From assembly GCA_951640165.1 (NCBI GenBank), contig OX621263.1, positions 14,824,001-14,888,000 on the forward strand: DNA of 64,000 bases, in the 5' to 3' direction. The notes beneath the pieces are model-generated. The model had not been told where the DNA came from, made no database searches, and was given only the letters and a program-made list of their open reading frames with translations. Below are positions 46,271 to 57,910 of this stretch, in pieces; positions within the stretch are counted from its first letter, which is position 1; every line of letters starts with the position of its first letter. The DNA is from Pseudoips prasinana (Eukaryota; Arthropoda; Insecta; Lepidoptera; Nolidae). Position numbers and translations under genes: made by a program.

Positions 46271-47039
46271 TACTCGGTACCTTACCTCCGATTACCTCAA
46301 AACTTTCACCAGTCGATTAGCAGACTGGACATTACCTCCTCACAACGAATACCATATGAGTAAGTCAGAAACCCATGTCTCCAGGTCTCACGTGGTGTTA
46401 TGAATAAATAAATAAATGATTGTAATTTCAACAGTATTGTGATGGTAAGGTTTTTTGGCTCTCATTGCTGCAATTATGAGTAAAATTGTTGCCTATAGGT
46501 AGTTGAAAACAACTCATAGTAAATAAGTGTTGCTGCATTTTTATGAGAATAGACAATAATTAATGAGAATAGTTAGTAATTTATTGGTAATGTTAATTAC
46601 ATATCAAAAATGGTCACATCGATTATTTATAATATCACAAACAATATGTCAATAATAGGTAGTCATGTGATACGTAAATGTAATTAATAAAATTGTCAAA
46701 TTGTCCTAATACAGAAATAAAATTATAATACACATAAATAAGTCTATATATTGAGACTACTATTTAAATTTAAAAAAATCGTCGTAAGTGTAGAACGCCC
46801 GCTCGACTAACCAGCGTCATAACCTGCGAGAGTTAGGGCGGTTACTATGCTCCCTGAGAGCTGATTATAAACTGCCGGGTCCATAACATGAGTCGATTTT
46901 GCTGACTTTGTTAGTGTTCTAGTTTGTTTGCTCCAATTATGCTTTAAAATATGATAAGAAATACTTAGAATTTCGATTATATCAATGAGAAAGCTGGAGA
47001 CACACACGTTATATATTATACACTTCAAACAACTTCAGG
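46271..47039. other. AT-rich DNA without a gene
   Basis: Nothing beyond short open frames. Confidence 0.35.
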
Positions 47040-47170
47040 AGTGCTTTGTCATGGCGTTGTAGTGCCTCAGGCATGATTGCGTTGAACGGGGTGGATGATT
47101 TTTATGCTGATTTGAGAAAAACGTGGGCCGCCTTTAAGAGCCGATTACACACATCTGACAATGGAATATT
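47040..47170 (+). pseudogene. LINE remnant of the same family as 5964-6950
   Basis: Reads WRCSASGMIALNGVDDFYAD then LRKTWAAFKSRLHTSDNGIL, matching CSASGMFAGARIDCFYATLR in the other copy. Only the last part of ORF2 is left. Confidence 0.65.
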
Positions 47171-47688
47171 AAATGCCATAAACGACATTAACCTCTTCTT
47201 CGTATATATATGGCAATTGATATTCCTGGAACCTAATAAATTATCTGTGATTGTTCATATTATATTATTTATTGATTATAACTCAGGCACTGATATGTCT
47301 ATTGCTATTCGTGAGCACCTGTTATTGTGTCACTGTTGCATAGTTTTATATTTAATTTTATGTTTAATAGCCGTTGGATTTCCTACGTAAATAAATAAAA
47401 TATAATTTAATGTAATTTATTTATATTTATAAACAAAAATTGAGAATCAAGAATCTGAGAGGTTATATGGTAGTCGCTCGAGTCATTTGCTCTGGTTCGT
47501 TTATAGCTCGCAATACGTCGACTGGGAGCCATCCCCATTGGAAATATTAATCTAAACTGGGAGATGATTTAAGCAAAATAGGTACTTACATATAACGGAC
47601 TTAGTCCGTTTGCTAGGTTTGATATTATAAGTTGATGTTATTGATGACAAACGTGGCAATGTGTTGGTTTCTTCCTGAAATGATAATT

Positions 47689-47816
47689 ATACTAATATTA
47701 TAAATGCGAAAGTAACTGTCGTCTGTTGCGCTTTCACGTCAAAACTACTTAACCGATTTAAATGAAATTTGGTACACAGATAGTCTAGAGTCTGAGAAAG
47801 GAGATAGGCTACTTTT
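47689..47816 (+). mobile_element. Helitron-like repeat, left half, split by the foldback element
   Basis: Begins CTAATATTATAAATGCGAAA and reaches GAGATAGGCTACTTTT at 47816. The family normally continues with a stretch like the one at 55240-55330 (CTACTTTTAATGTGAAAAAG then GGGTTGAGAGGGG). So this repeat was the target of the insertion 47817-55239. Confidence 0.7.
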
Positions 47817-48543
47817 GTGTGCGTCACGATTGCTCCGCCACGTTATCCAAACAGAAAAAGAAATCGCTATATTTTTTGTCAAAATTAGTCAAAATCGAAA
47901 GGAACAAACCAAAACTTAGTCAAAGCAGAAATAAAGAAGTTACAGGGGTTTTAAGTTGGCCGCGCGAACGTAACGTGCACGATTGCGCGGCCATAGAGAT
48001 CTCAGTAACTGATTGGGATAGAGATCTAAATCTTTTTGTTAATTCAACATTTCATTCGTCAACAATTGTCAAAAAAAGAATTCTAAGACTAAGATCAATA
48101 TTTCACGAAATATTCACCTTGGAAGTTATGGCCGCGCAATTGTGCACTTGATGTTTCTTTAATCTCGATTATTTCTTCAAAACTTCGTGCAGAAAAACTG
48201 TTACTAGAAGAAAGGTTTTAATATGTCCAAAGTACCGAAACCATTTAATGCCACCAAAGTTTATTTAAACTGACGAAATCAAGGCAAAACAAAAGTTACG
48301 TGGCCGCGCAATCGTAACGTTACTTTGAACGCTGATATCTCATTATCTATAATTGTTAAGATTTCGGTGTTAACATCCATTTATTCAATTTCACAATTTT
48401 CTACGAGTGTAATCGCAAAAATGATGATATCTCTTATAATGTTCGAGTAGAGTGACCATAATTTCTGTTAAATATGGGGATATCTTTTGCTCTACTAGAC
48501 GAAAATGTACCTGTTAGGAATAATTATTGTAGAATTGGCTAAG
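47817..48543 (+). repeat. Left arm of the foldback element
   Basis: Contains at least four spaced versions of a motif like GCACGATTGCGCGGCCA (47823, 47968, 48128 reverse, 48302 reverse). An open frame at 47819-48151 is partly shared with the right arm but is interrupted there, so I do not call it a gene. Confidence 0.85.
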
Positions 48544-48686
48544 ATAAGACAGTTCAATACAATATTCTTTTCTTTTATACACATGTTCAAATCATGTCAT
48601 ACAAAACAAGGCCAAAAAATTGAACTTAGTTCTGTTTCCACCACATGAGGCGACATTGCTGCTTGTACTCCAGTAATTTATCTATA

Positions 48687-48991
48687 TCTATACATATAAT
48701 AAAATCGTAGGAATGTCAAAACTGTACATTGAATGTTATTTAAAAAGGATACTTGGGGCGAGATCTACAATCGACATCGAAGCCAAAAAAAATGTTTTTA
48801 GAATTTTTGCCTGTTTTGTCTGTATGTATATCCGGGCTAAACTCAAAAAGTACTGCATGGATTTACTTAAAATTTTGCATGAATATTACTAAGAGGTCGG
48901 GTCAACATATAGGCTAAATATTATCACGCTATCACCTACGGGGGAGGGGCTGTGATAATTTATAACATTTAAAACCGCGGGGCACAGCTAG
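48687..48991 (+). mobile_element. Helitron-like non-autonomous repeat inside the foldback element
   Basis: Starts TCTATACATATAATAAAATC and ends AACCGCGGGGCACAGCTAG followed by T. About 305 bp. Confidence 0.65.
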
Positions 48992-49382
48992 TCTATTATA
49001 TGTTTGTAAAGTACCCCGCGACACAGGGATTAGATTCCCAAGTGTGGGTGATATCTTTTTAAAACGAAAAAAAAATAAAAAATTAAGATGTGCTCGGTTA
49101 ATAGGCAGTAATATAACAATTATGAACTCAAAGTTACGTGTGATGATTTTAGAACGACCCGAACGGAGGGACTCTACCTGCGGAATAGCAATTCTATTTA
49201 TTTTCATTTCCAGAGATAATTTATATTTCGAATTATGTACATTTCTAGCATTACTAACCCACGAAAATTTGACTCCTAATTTGAAATACATAATAAATTA
49301 GCAACCAAATGTGGGACGTTAAATTGTTCCAATCGCGTTATATTTCGTATAATTTATGACCGTAAAAACATCATACTTCACC

Positions 49383-49556
49383 ATGTCAGCCAAATTACAT
49401 CCGCTGTTGGACAAAATCCTCCGCAAAGTTCACAGAAAAACGCTGCTGCCCGTTCTCTGGTAGGTTTTCCTTCAGGACGATTTCTAGGACCCCCACGGGA
49501 TGAGATGGGGTGATGATATTCTACGCCGTCATCACACAGCGAATCGTAATATTTAA
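49383..49556 (+). repeat. Dispersed repeat shared with 13690-13990
   Basis: Includes CTGCTGCCCGTTCTCTGGTA and GGGATGAGATGGGGTGATGA. Non-coding. Confidence 0.5.
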
Positions 49557-52500
49557 TTTTTTTTATTTCAAAACTTTATGCACAAATTTGTACAGAGGTG
49601 GACTTAATGCCGTAGGCATTATCTCCCAGTCGACCTTGGGGAGGTGCAGAGATTAATCAGTAGGTAGGTGCACTAAGTAAAACAGTATAAGAGATTGAAT
49701 AAATATTCGATACATAAATAATTTAAATATATAGTTAAATGTAGGTATATGTATATAAATAAATGTATAATATCTAATATATGCAATACTATTACTAATA
49801 TAATATACTATACATGTATATATATATATATAATTTATTAGGTAGGGAAATCACAATTCTGCTTACTAGTTGTTTAGAATGTGCTCTCTTAGCTTCATTT
49901 TGAATGAGAAGTGGCTTTTGGCCAACCTGATTTCGAGAGGCAGCGCATTCCACAGAAGAATAGACTGGACAAAAAAGGAAGAGTGAATAAAGTCAGAATG
50001 GTGAGGCGGGCATTGAAGAAGGCGGTTATAAGTAGACCGGAGAGTTTTCTCATGATTATTGCCCAGAAATTGGAAGTGAGAAGTTAAGTAAGAAGGTGAA
50101 GAGGGAGAGTCCAGTATAGAATAAAGAGTAGTTAAAGCTCTCAAAAACGCCTATGGCGAATAGGCAACCATTGTAATTTCGTACGGTAGAAGGATACATG
50201 GTCGTACTTACGGAGATTAAAGACGAATCGAATGCAGTTATTCAGAAGTCGGTCAAGCTTATTGAGGTGATCTGCATTCAGGTCAAAGTAGCATACATCA
50301 CCATAGTCGATTATAGGAAAAATTAAAGCTTGCACGAGCGTTACTTTTGTTTTCCACGGCAAGAAATGTTTGAGCCGATAAAGAGATCGCAGGATTCCGG
50401 TGACCCTCTGACTTACACTTCCGATTTGTTTTTGCCAGCTGAGTGTTGTGTCAATTAAAATTCCTAGGTCTTTAATATTAGGGCTTATACAAATCGTAGT
50501 ATTGTCGTATACAACTGGTGCGAGGCTGTCAAAGTCAACTCTGCTGATCATGCGGGAACTTCCAATTATAGTGGCTTGGCATTTTGAAGGGTTAACACTA
50601 AGACCAAACCTATCAGACCAATTTTTTATCAATGCCAAGTCACCATTAATTTGGCCGATCGCTGCAGAGAGGTTCTCCAGGTTTGCTTGAGCATAAAGTT
50701 GAAGGTCATCGGCATAAAGATGGTATGCACTCTGAAGGTTATGACTGAGAAGATTTATAAACAAAGAAAATAGTAGAGGAGAGAGAATACCGCCTTGAGG
50801 TACGCTTGAGGTAACGTTACACCAATTAGATGTAGATTCACCAATTTGAACCGATTGCAGGCGATCCCGAAGGTAGGATGAAAACCACTCCAATGCTTCG
50901 TCAGAGATCATAAGATGGGATAGGATGGCTAAAAGGATATCATGACTGACGGTATTAAAGGCATTGGTGAAATCGACCAGAACCAAGACTGTGATCTTGG
51001 TATCCTCCATGCCAGCTCGAATATCGCCAGTCACTTTAAGGAGTGCGGTGGTGGTACTGTGACCAGGTCTGAACCCCGATTGTAGTGGACTTAGGAGGTT
51101 GTTCATAAGAACGAAGCGGGAAAGTTGTTTATGAATGCAGGACTCAAGTACTTTAGAAAGGAAAGGAAGAATGGATATTAGACGGTAGTGAATAGGACTG
51201 GAAGGGTTTTAGGGAGTGGATGGACTAGAGCTTTACGCCATAATGACGGGAATGATCCGGAAGTGAGGGAAAAGTTAACAATATGAGTAATTGCAGGGAG
51301 GAGGTGGTCTAGGATAGGAATGATCATGCGTCTACCGATTTTATCGCAACCCACGGCGTTGGATTAAATAGAGAGGATTATCTTTTTGATCTCGTCCAAA
51401 TCAGCTAGAGTAAATTTGAAAGGGCTAATATTAGGGCGCGTTAAACCATTGATGTACGAAATAGTTTGCCTCTTGGCCAGATGATCCATAGATGAAGCAG
51501 TGGTGGAATGTTGATTAAGATTATCTAGAACCACTGAGCTTGGAAGGTCTAAATGTCGCGACTTGCCGATACCAAGAGTCCCAAGGAACTTCCAGATACC
51601 AGCAGGAGAAGAAGTAAATATGTTATTGAGAATATGACGGCGTTTAGCTTTACGTACCATCTGATTACACCGATTCCTACAAACCTTAAAGATATTCCAG
51701 TTGTCTTCAGTTCGATTTTTTTTTAATTTTCGGAATGCACGGTCCCTCCGTCTCATTGCCATCTTAATTTCCCTTGTCATCCACGGTGCTGGAGGACGCT
51801 TTATTTTAACTTTTTTGACAGGGGCATGTACGTCGTAAAGTTCAGTGACCGTTTTATTAAATATACTGACCTTCATATCTAAAGTGGTCGCTTGTAGCAT
51901 TGGCTCCCAGTCGATTAACGCAGCATCTTTAGATAAAAGCTCAACCTTTAAAGAAGCAAAAGAACGCACGTACAACACTTTGGGTTTAGGTTTAGGTAGG
52001 TGGTTTTAGGAGATAAGACAGGAAGATAAGGTCGTGATGAGAAAATCCAGGAGCGGGACATTGGCCATGGGACGAAACCAAGGAAGGATTCGAGGTAAGG
52101 ATTAAATCGAGCCAAGTATCATCACCTAAGACGTTATGGTGAGTAGCTTGAAGTGGCAAGACGTGCAAGCTGCTTGACTCAATTATGTGTAGGAGTTTGC
52201 GGGAACTAGAAGTGTTGTGAGCAAGTAGGTTGGTGTTAAAATCTCCCATGATAATGTGGTGAGCGTACTCTGAGCCCAAAGATTCTAAAACCGATTCGAA
52301 ATCAGTGAAATAGTCTACATTAGGGGGGCAATAAACCACACCAAGAATGGTTTTAACTCCTTTGAAAGAGACCTCAAGAAAAAGGAACTCATGGCATGTA
52401 CGTCGTAAAGTTCAGTGACCGTTTTATTAAATATACTGACCTTCATATCTAAAGTGGTCGCTTGTAGCATTGGCTCCCAGTCGATTAACGCAGCATCTTT

Positions 52501-53360
52501 AGATAAAAGCTCAACCTTTAAAGAAGCAAAAGAACGCACGTACAACACTTTGGGTTTAGGTTTAGGTAGGTGGTTTTAGGAGATAAGACAGGAAGATAAG
52601 GTCGTGATGAGAAAATCCAGGAGCGGGACATTGGCCATGGGACGAAACCAAGGAAGGATTCGAGGTAAGGATTAAATCGAGCCAAGTATCATCACCTAAG
52701 ACGTTATGGTGAGTAGCTTGAAGTGGCAAGACGTGCAAGCTGCTTGACTCGATTATGTGTAGGAGTTTGCGGGAACTAGAAGTGTTGTGAGCAAGTAGGT
52801 TGGTGTTAAAATCTCCCATGATAATGTGGTGAGCGTACTCTGAGCCCAAAGATTCTAAAACCGATTCGAAATCAGTGAAATAGTCTACATTAGGGGGGCA
52901 ATAAACCACACCAAGAATGGTTTTAACTCCTTTGAAAGAGACCTCAAGAAAAAGGAACTCAGCAGAGGCTGAATAGTTTGAAGAGGAAGTAGCAACAATA
53001 TTATAGGGAAAGTCGCTCCGTAGGTATATCGCGACACCACCTCCTCCTTTACCAGTACGGTCATTTCGAATTAAAATGAAACCAGGAAGAGGATATAAAG
53101 TGGAAAGAAGATGCGGTTTGAGCCAGCTCTCGGAAATCAGGATAGCATGAACATTGCACTCAGCGAAAGTTTCGAGCAAGTCGCTATGGTGGCTAGGAAT
53201 GCTCTGGGCATTAAGATGGCAAACGCTTAAAAGATTGGAACGGCTATCATTAAACTTGTCACGTAGGATATCACCAAGCGAGCCTTCCAAGGAGCAGAAA
53301 GCTGTCGTTAGCAGAATAGTAAATTGAATGAAAAGAGTCGGTATCATCGTCCGTTAATAT
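49557..53360 (-). pseudogene. LINE ORF2 (endonuclease and RT) with internal tandem duplication
   Basis: From 53347 leftward: endonuclease (VCHLNAQS, ISESWLK, RNDRTGKGGGGVAIYLR, MGDFNTN, FSHHDLIFL), then linker, then RT at 51106-50141 (VDFTNAF at residues 44-50, SVPQGGILSP at 101-110, YADD at 131-134 of that piece) and the C-terminal part to 49866. Direct duplication of 570 bp (51823-52392 and 52393-52962), a stop near 51364 and a frameshift near 50141 inactivate it. No ORF1 was seen. The 3' end near 49557 has a poly(A)-like run on the minus strand. Confidence 0.85.
51823..52962. repeat. 570-bp tandem duplication inside the LINE
   Basis: 52393-52962 repeats 51823-52392. I saw one base difference (A at 52177, G at 52747). 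It duplicates the end of the endonuclease and part of the linker, splitting the reading frame. Confidence 0.95.
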
Positions 53361-54440
53361 GACAGACATGATAACCGGGATATAATATAAATAAATAAGA
53401 TATATATGTATATAAACTAGAAATACTTATATATAAAATATATGTGTATAAAATGTAGTGCAAGGTTGAAATAAACTTAATTTAAACTCTGCACCACCCG
53501 CCAGCATACAAACACAATAAGCACTAGGTACTTTAAATATAATATAAAACTATTTATAAATATAAGTAATCAACACGACGAAAAAAAAAAACAAAATAAT
53601 AATTAAAAGAAATATATGCTCAAAAGGTGATATTCAGTTGGGTATTGGAATGGACACTTAAAAATTTTACGCAGTTAGAACGAGTGAGACGAGAAGTATG
53701 AAATGAAACGCATATTTCGCTCCCATTTCATACTTCGCGACCATAATGAAGTTAACAACGAAGTGGATTGAGTTGCATGGTACTTACTATAAGTGTCATT
53801 ATGAATAGAATGAACAGATTGAATGACTTTAATTAAGTGAAGTAGTTTTGTTTAACCTCAAACTTCTTAACAATTTACGTGTAACAACAACAAGTTAAAG
53901 TGACAAACAAACGAACTATATCAATTTTCGACCACAAGAATGAAATAATGTAGGCATAATATGGTAAGTTTCTGAGTTATAGTGCTACATGCAACTAATG
54001 TTATTTATTCGAAGGAATTTGTTGAACTAACGAACCGTGTTTTTCAGCTTATCGTTGCCGCCTGTTGAGGAAACCGCTGCCGTCTTCGGATATTTGGCCG
54101 ACAGAGTCATAAATTCTTCATTGGTGGTTATCTTGTGCCGCTTTTGATCATGGGTTTTGATGAATATAATACCCGATTGAGACCAACAAGAACTTATTCC
54201 AAAGAAGAGGCGACATTTGCTGAAGACTGCTTGTCTGGCTCTTGTGAGAAACTCCTTAATGGATATGGATAATTATACTTACTTTATCGATTTTACGTAA
54301 ATGGTCGAAACTCCAGCTCAAGAAATACTGTTGCCATTACCATTACTGTTTCATTGATAAAATTTTAACTCGTCAATACATAACAAACCATAAAAGTCGT
54401 TTGAAAAACGGAAAAAGGAAAGTGCATTAAACTCTTTTAT
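53361..54440. other. AT-rich interior of the foldback element
   Basis: Mostly non-coding. A minus-strand open stretch at about 54269-54000 has no ATG and one possible CxH pattern; not called a gene. Confidence 0.35.
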
Positions 54441-55239
54441 TTTAGCCAATTCTTCAACAATTATTCCTAACAGGTACATTTTCGTCTAGTACAGCAAAAG
54501 ATATCCCCATATTTAACAGAAATTATGGTCACTCTACTAGAACATTATAGGAGATATCATCATTTTTGAGATTACACGCGTAGAAAATTGTCCTGAGGGT
54601 AAAACGCTATGTCAATCTGATTAGGTTAATATTACGAATAAATGGATGTTAACACCGAAATCTTAACAATTATAGATAATGAGATATCAGCGTTCAAAGT
54701 AACGTTACGATTGCGCGGCCACGTAACTTTTGTTTTGCCTTGATTTCGTCAGTTTAAATAAACTTTAGTGGCATTTTAATTTTTATTTAATTTCGTCAGT
54801 TTAAATAAGCTTTCGGTACTTTGGACATATTAAAACCTTTCTTCTAGTAACAGTTTTACTGCACGAAATCATAAGTTTTGAAGAAATAATCGAGATTAAA
54901 GAAACATCAAGTGCACGATTGCGCGGCCAAACTTCCAAGGTGAATATTTCGTGAAATATTGATCTTAGTCTTATAATTCTTTTTTTGACAATTGTTGACA
55001 AATTAAATATTCAATTAACAAAAAGATTTAGATCTCTATCCCAATCAGTTACTGAGATCTCCATGGCCGCGCAATCGTGGACGTTACGTTCGCGCGGCCA
55101 ACTTAAAACCTCTGAAACTTCTTTATTTCTGCTTTGACAAAGTTTTGGTTTGTTCCTTTCGATTTTGACTAATTTTGACAAAAATATAGCGATTTCTTTT
55201 TCTGTTTGGATAACGTGGCGGAGCAATCGTGACGCACAC
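54441..55239 (-). repeat. Right arm of the foldback element
   Basis: Inverted copy of 47817-48543. It is longer because a block near AGTTTATTTAAACTGACGAA is duplicated (around 54745-54815). It keeps the same spaced GCGCGGCCA motifs. Confidence 0.85.
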
Positions 55240-55361
55240 CTACTTTTAATGTGAAAAAGGGGTTGAGAGGGGGGATGAAGTGTTGTATGGAAGTATCGTC
55301 CTTTTTAGAGCTAGAAGCTTATTTTTTAGGCTATTGATTCGATATAAATAATAAGATAAGT

Positions 55362-55440
55362 CCGGCGCGGGCTCGAACCCGCGACACGAATAGGCGAGGC
55401 CACAGTCTAAACCGCTGCGCCACACTTGCAGTCAAGACAA
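55362..55440 (-). pseudogene. tRNA-like sequence
   Basis: On the minus strand: GTGGCGCAGCGGTTTAGACT (A-box-like) and GCGGGTTCGAGCCCGC (B-box-like). The T arm pairs only with a 6-base loop and no anticodon stem is clear, so it is a worn tRNA or SINE head. Confidence 0.4.
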
Positions 55441-57139
55441 GACAAAATATTTTAGATATTCTGACGTAACATGAGTCATAAGTCATAAGTAATTTTATTT
55501 GCAGAACACAGGTGATACAGGATGGTAAAATAATATTTAAAAGTGCACTGTGTCTTACCATCATGCAAAAATATATTTAAAAAAAAAAAGTTGGTAATTT
55601 TGAAACACAGTCACCTTTACAATATCCAATGCTTAGTAATAACATGACATGCGAGCTGAAATTATAACCCCAATGAGGTATATAATAAATAATCATATAA
55701 TTTAAAATAGTACATCTATTTAGCCTGATCAGTTGAAAAAATAATTAAGTAAATATTATGATATAAAAAGAATTCGTAAAAATAAAATAATGTAAAAACA
55801 AATGTCAAATTAATAGTTATGTAATACGAAATGTCAAATATAATTGATAATGTCAAATAGGTACTTATAAATTATGATGTCGAATATAATTAAGCATGTT
55901 AAATATAATTGATTGATTGATGATGTCAAACTAATATATTGGTCCATCTTGATCAAAAATTGTCTGATAGGAAGTCCTTGACACTATTTCAGTTTAAATA
56001 TGGTCATGTACAGAGAGAGTCCTTACAAAATGTTTGGATGAAGTTGCGGGCACAGCTAGTCTTAATTATAAATCAATATATAACCGCTTGGGGTTACGAG
56101 GTCAGCCAAAGCTGGTCATTGAACGAGAGTTACCATAGGTAAGCAAATATCGACTTTTTTAATACTATAAAACTATGTATGCCGTTTTATACATTTTAAC
56201 CTAGGCCGTAAGTGCCACCTACGACTCGTTCGGCGATTAACCTCTCGCTCCTCTTTACGTTTAGTAATAACAAAACATCGTACTTCAATTATGCAACTAA
56301 AATCATTTATTATTCTGTAATATTATGTGAGTAATAGTACAAATTACCGTATAGTTACAGTGATAATTTAATTTGCGTTTTAGGTTTAAAATATATTTAT
56401 AAATCATTAATATTGAAAATTTGATGTTACGCGTGCATGGTGTGAACAAAACGCGTAACAGGAAAGTGCATAGCGCATGCGTCTGGCGTCTGACATCTGT
56501 CCAGGAGTATTCCATGGTTTCTAAATAAGTTTTTAAATTGAGTATTTGATCTAAGGTTTGTAGTTATGAAATCTTAGAAGATATTATTATGTACGAATCG
56601 TCTTCCTTTCACTCTCAATTATGGATAAATTTCATGGAATAGTTGTTCCACAGCTGGTTTATCGAGCCGAAATCTCAACTGGAATTCTTGGCAATCATGC
56701 TGAATCATGCACGGAAAAATAATCAACCCTTTCTTTATAAACTTTTCTTCCCACTTCTTGATCATTCACCGTCGGAAGACAAAGCCATGAATTCTCTATC
56801 AGTTTCAGAGCTAGACATCACGGAAATCTCCTCAAACACTATGTTAACTACCAAAATAAAATAAAAACGACTGGTAAACCGACCGAATTCGACTAGTAAT
56901 CAAAGCAGTAACGCCTCGTTATTTTGACAGTTCCGTGACAGTAGAAAATATTTATAGGAACACTTTCGAACGAATCTCCATACAATAAGCTTACTAACGT
57001 CCTCCCATCCGTTAGTAACCAGACGTTCGTTATTTGGATAACGACTAGTATTTTATAGGAATGGTTTTGCGTTACGCCTGGTAGAAATTCTAACTGTTCG
57101 TAGTAGAAACGATTCGTTTTTGGAATATAGGAACCGGGC
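55441..57139. other. AT-rich DNA, probable intron of the zinc-finger gene
   Basis: Contains repeated ATGTCAAATATAATTGAT-like phrases at 55800-55930. No exon recognised. Confidence 0.4.
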
Positions 57140-57310
57140 ATAAGTCATTCCATCAATCAGCTTCCATGAGCACATGTGACGTCATAAATGGTCCGGAATC
57201 GATTGTCAACGTTGAAGCCGATTGAACGAATTATTTAGTCATTTTTAATCTTCATCTACGAGTAAGTATTTGAACGCCGATCATGATGACGATGATCAGC
57301 GAATTAGGAG
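57140..57310. repeat. Partial copy of the 43870-44106 MITE
   Basis: Shares GACGTCATAAATGGTC-like text, TTGAACGAATTATTTAGTCA, and the end GATCAGCGAATTAGGAGG. Confidence 0.6.
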
Positions 57311-57435
57311 GTTGTCCCCAGGGCAGTTGCTGACAAATAGATGAACGAGGAGATTCTTCGTAAATCCGATTGAGGATCGGGGAAGGAATTTTGTCCATAC
57401 GAATGTAAAAGGTCATGTACGGCCTTGGAACGTAC

Positions 57436-57553
57436 CGGAACAGCTCCAGATAAGTTCAGCTGCTGGTGATGTCTGTCTGCGCAATTGTGGTGAAGCTGTT
57501 TGTGCATCATCAGGGCGCTCTCGAAGTTCGCCGAGAAGCTGCATTGTGAACAA
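57436..57553 (-). CDS. C2H2 zinc-finger exon
   Basis: Follows an acceptor CTGTTCATTTCAG (exon from 57553) and ends at CCG|GTACGT (donor 57435-57434) in phase 0. It reads CSQCSFSANFESALMMHKQL then HHNC, a full C-x2-C-x12-H-x4-H finger. It starts one base into a codon. The phase does not match exon 44948 directly, so at least one exon would be needed between them. Same strand and same protein type as the exons at 42.7-44.9 kb suggest one gene with a 12-kb intron full of transposons, but two genes are possible. Confidence 0.65.
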
Positions 57554-57666
57554 CTGAAATGAACAGGATGAGTAATGTTGGGCAATGCTGTAAGACCTTA
57601 GCCTATAGCTATAGTAACCCAACTCGTAGCGCCTGGGTTTTGAGTTTTATCATCATGTCCATCTCC

Positions 57667-57908
57667 GTTCACCGTGGCCTAGTTGGTAGTGCTACTGCCT
57701 ACGAAGCTGGTGGTCCTGGGTTCGAATCCCGGTAAGTGCAAATATTTGTGTGATGAGCACGAATATTTTTTTCTGAGTCATGGATGTTTTCTATGTATTT
57801 AAGTATTTATCTATCTATATAAGTATGTATATCGTCGCCTGGTACCCATAGTACAAGCTTTGCTTAGTTTGGGGCTAGGATGATCTGTGTGACATTATCC
57901 CTAGATAT
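57667..57908 (+). mobile_element. tRNA-headed SINE, type A, copy 2
   Basis: Same head and body as copy 1 at 28244 (ACCGTGGCCTAGTTGGTAGT, GGTTCGAATCCC). Its ATT-rich tail is interrupted by mariner copy 2; the tail resumes at 59195 (TTATTATAAT). Confidence 0.9.
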
Positions 57909-57910
57909 TA

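Larger units (their letters stand above)
47817..55239. mobile_element. Foldback-type element with about 730-800 bp inverted ends and 8-bp duplication
   Basis: The left arm (47817-48543) and the right arm (54441-55239) are inverted copies. The element starts GTGTGCGTCACGATTGCTCC and ends with the exact complement. The 8 bases before it (CTACTTTT, 47809-47816) equal the 8 bases after it (55240-55247). The interior contains a Helitron-like repeat, a dispersed repeat and a LINE. I found no transposase. Confidence 0.8.

Noticed and set aside
47819..48151. 110-codon open frame in the left foldback arm
   Set aside because: The right arm copy is broken and shorter; no pattern of protein conservation.
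54000..54269. Minus-strand open stretch with a possible degenerate zinc finger
   Set aside because: No ATG, no C-x2-C pair, an in-frame stop before it and no good donor after it.
55362..55440. Functional tRNA gene
   Set aside because: The B-box is good, but the T loop has 6 bases and no anticodon stem forms.
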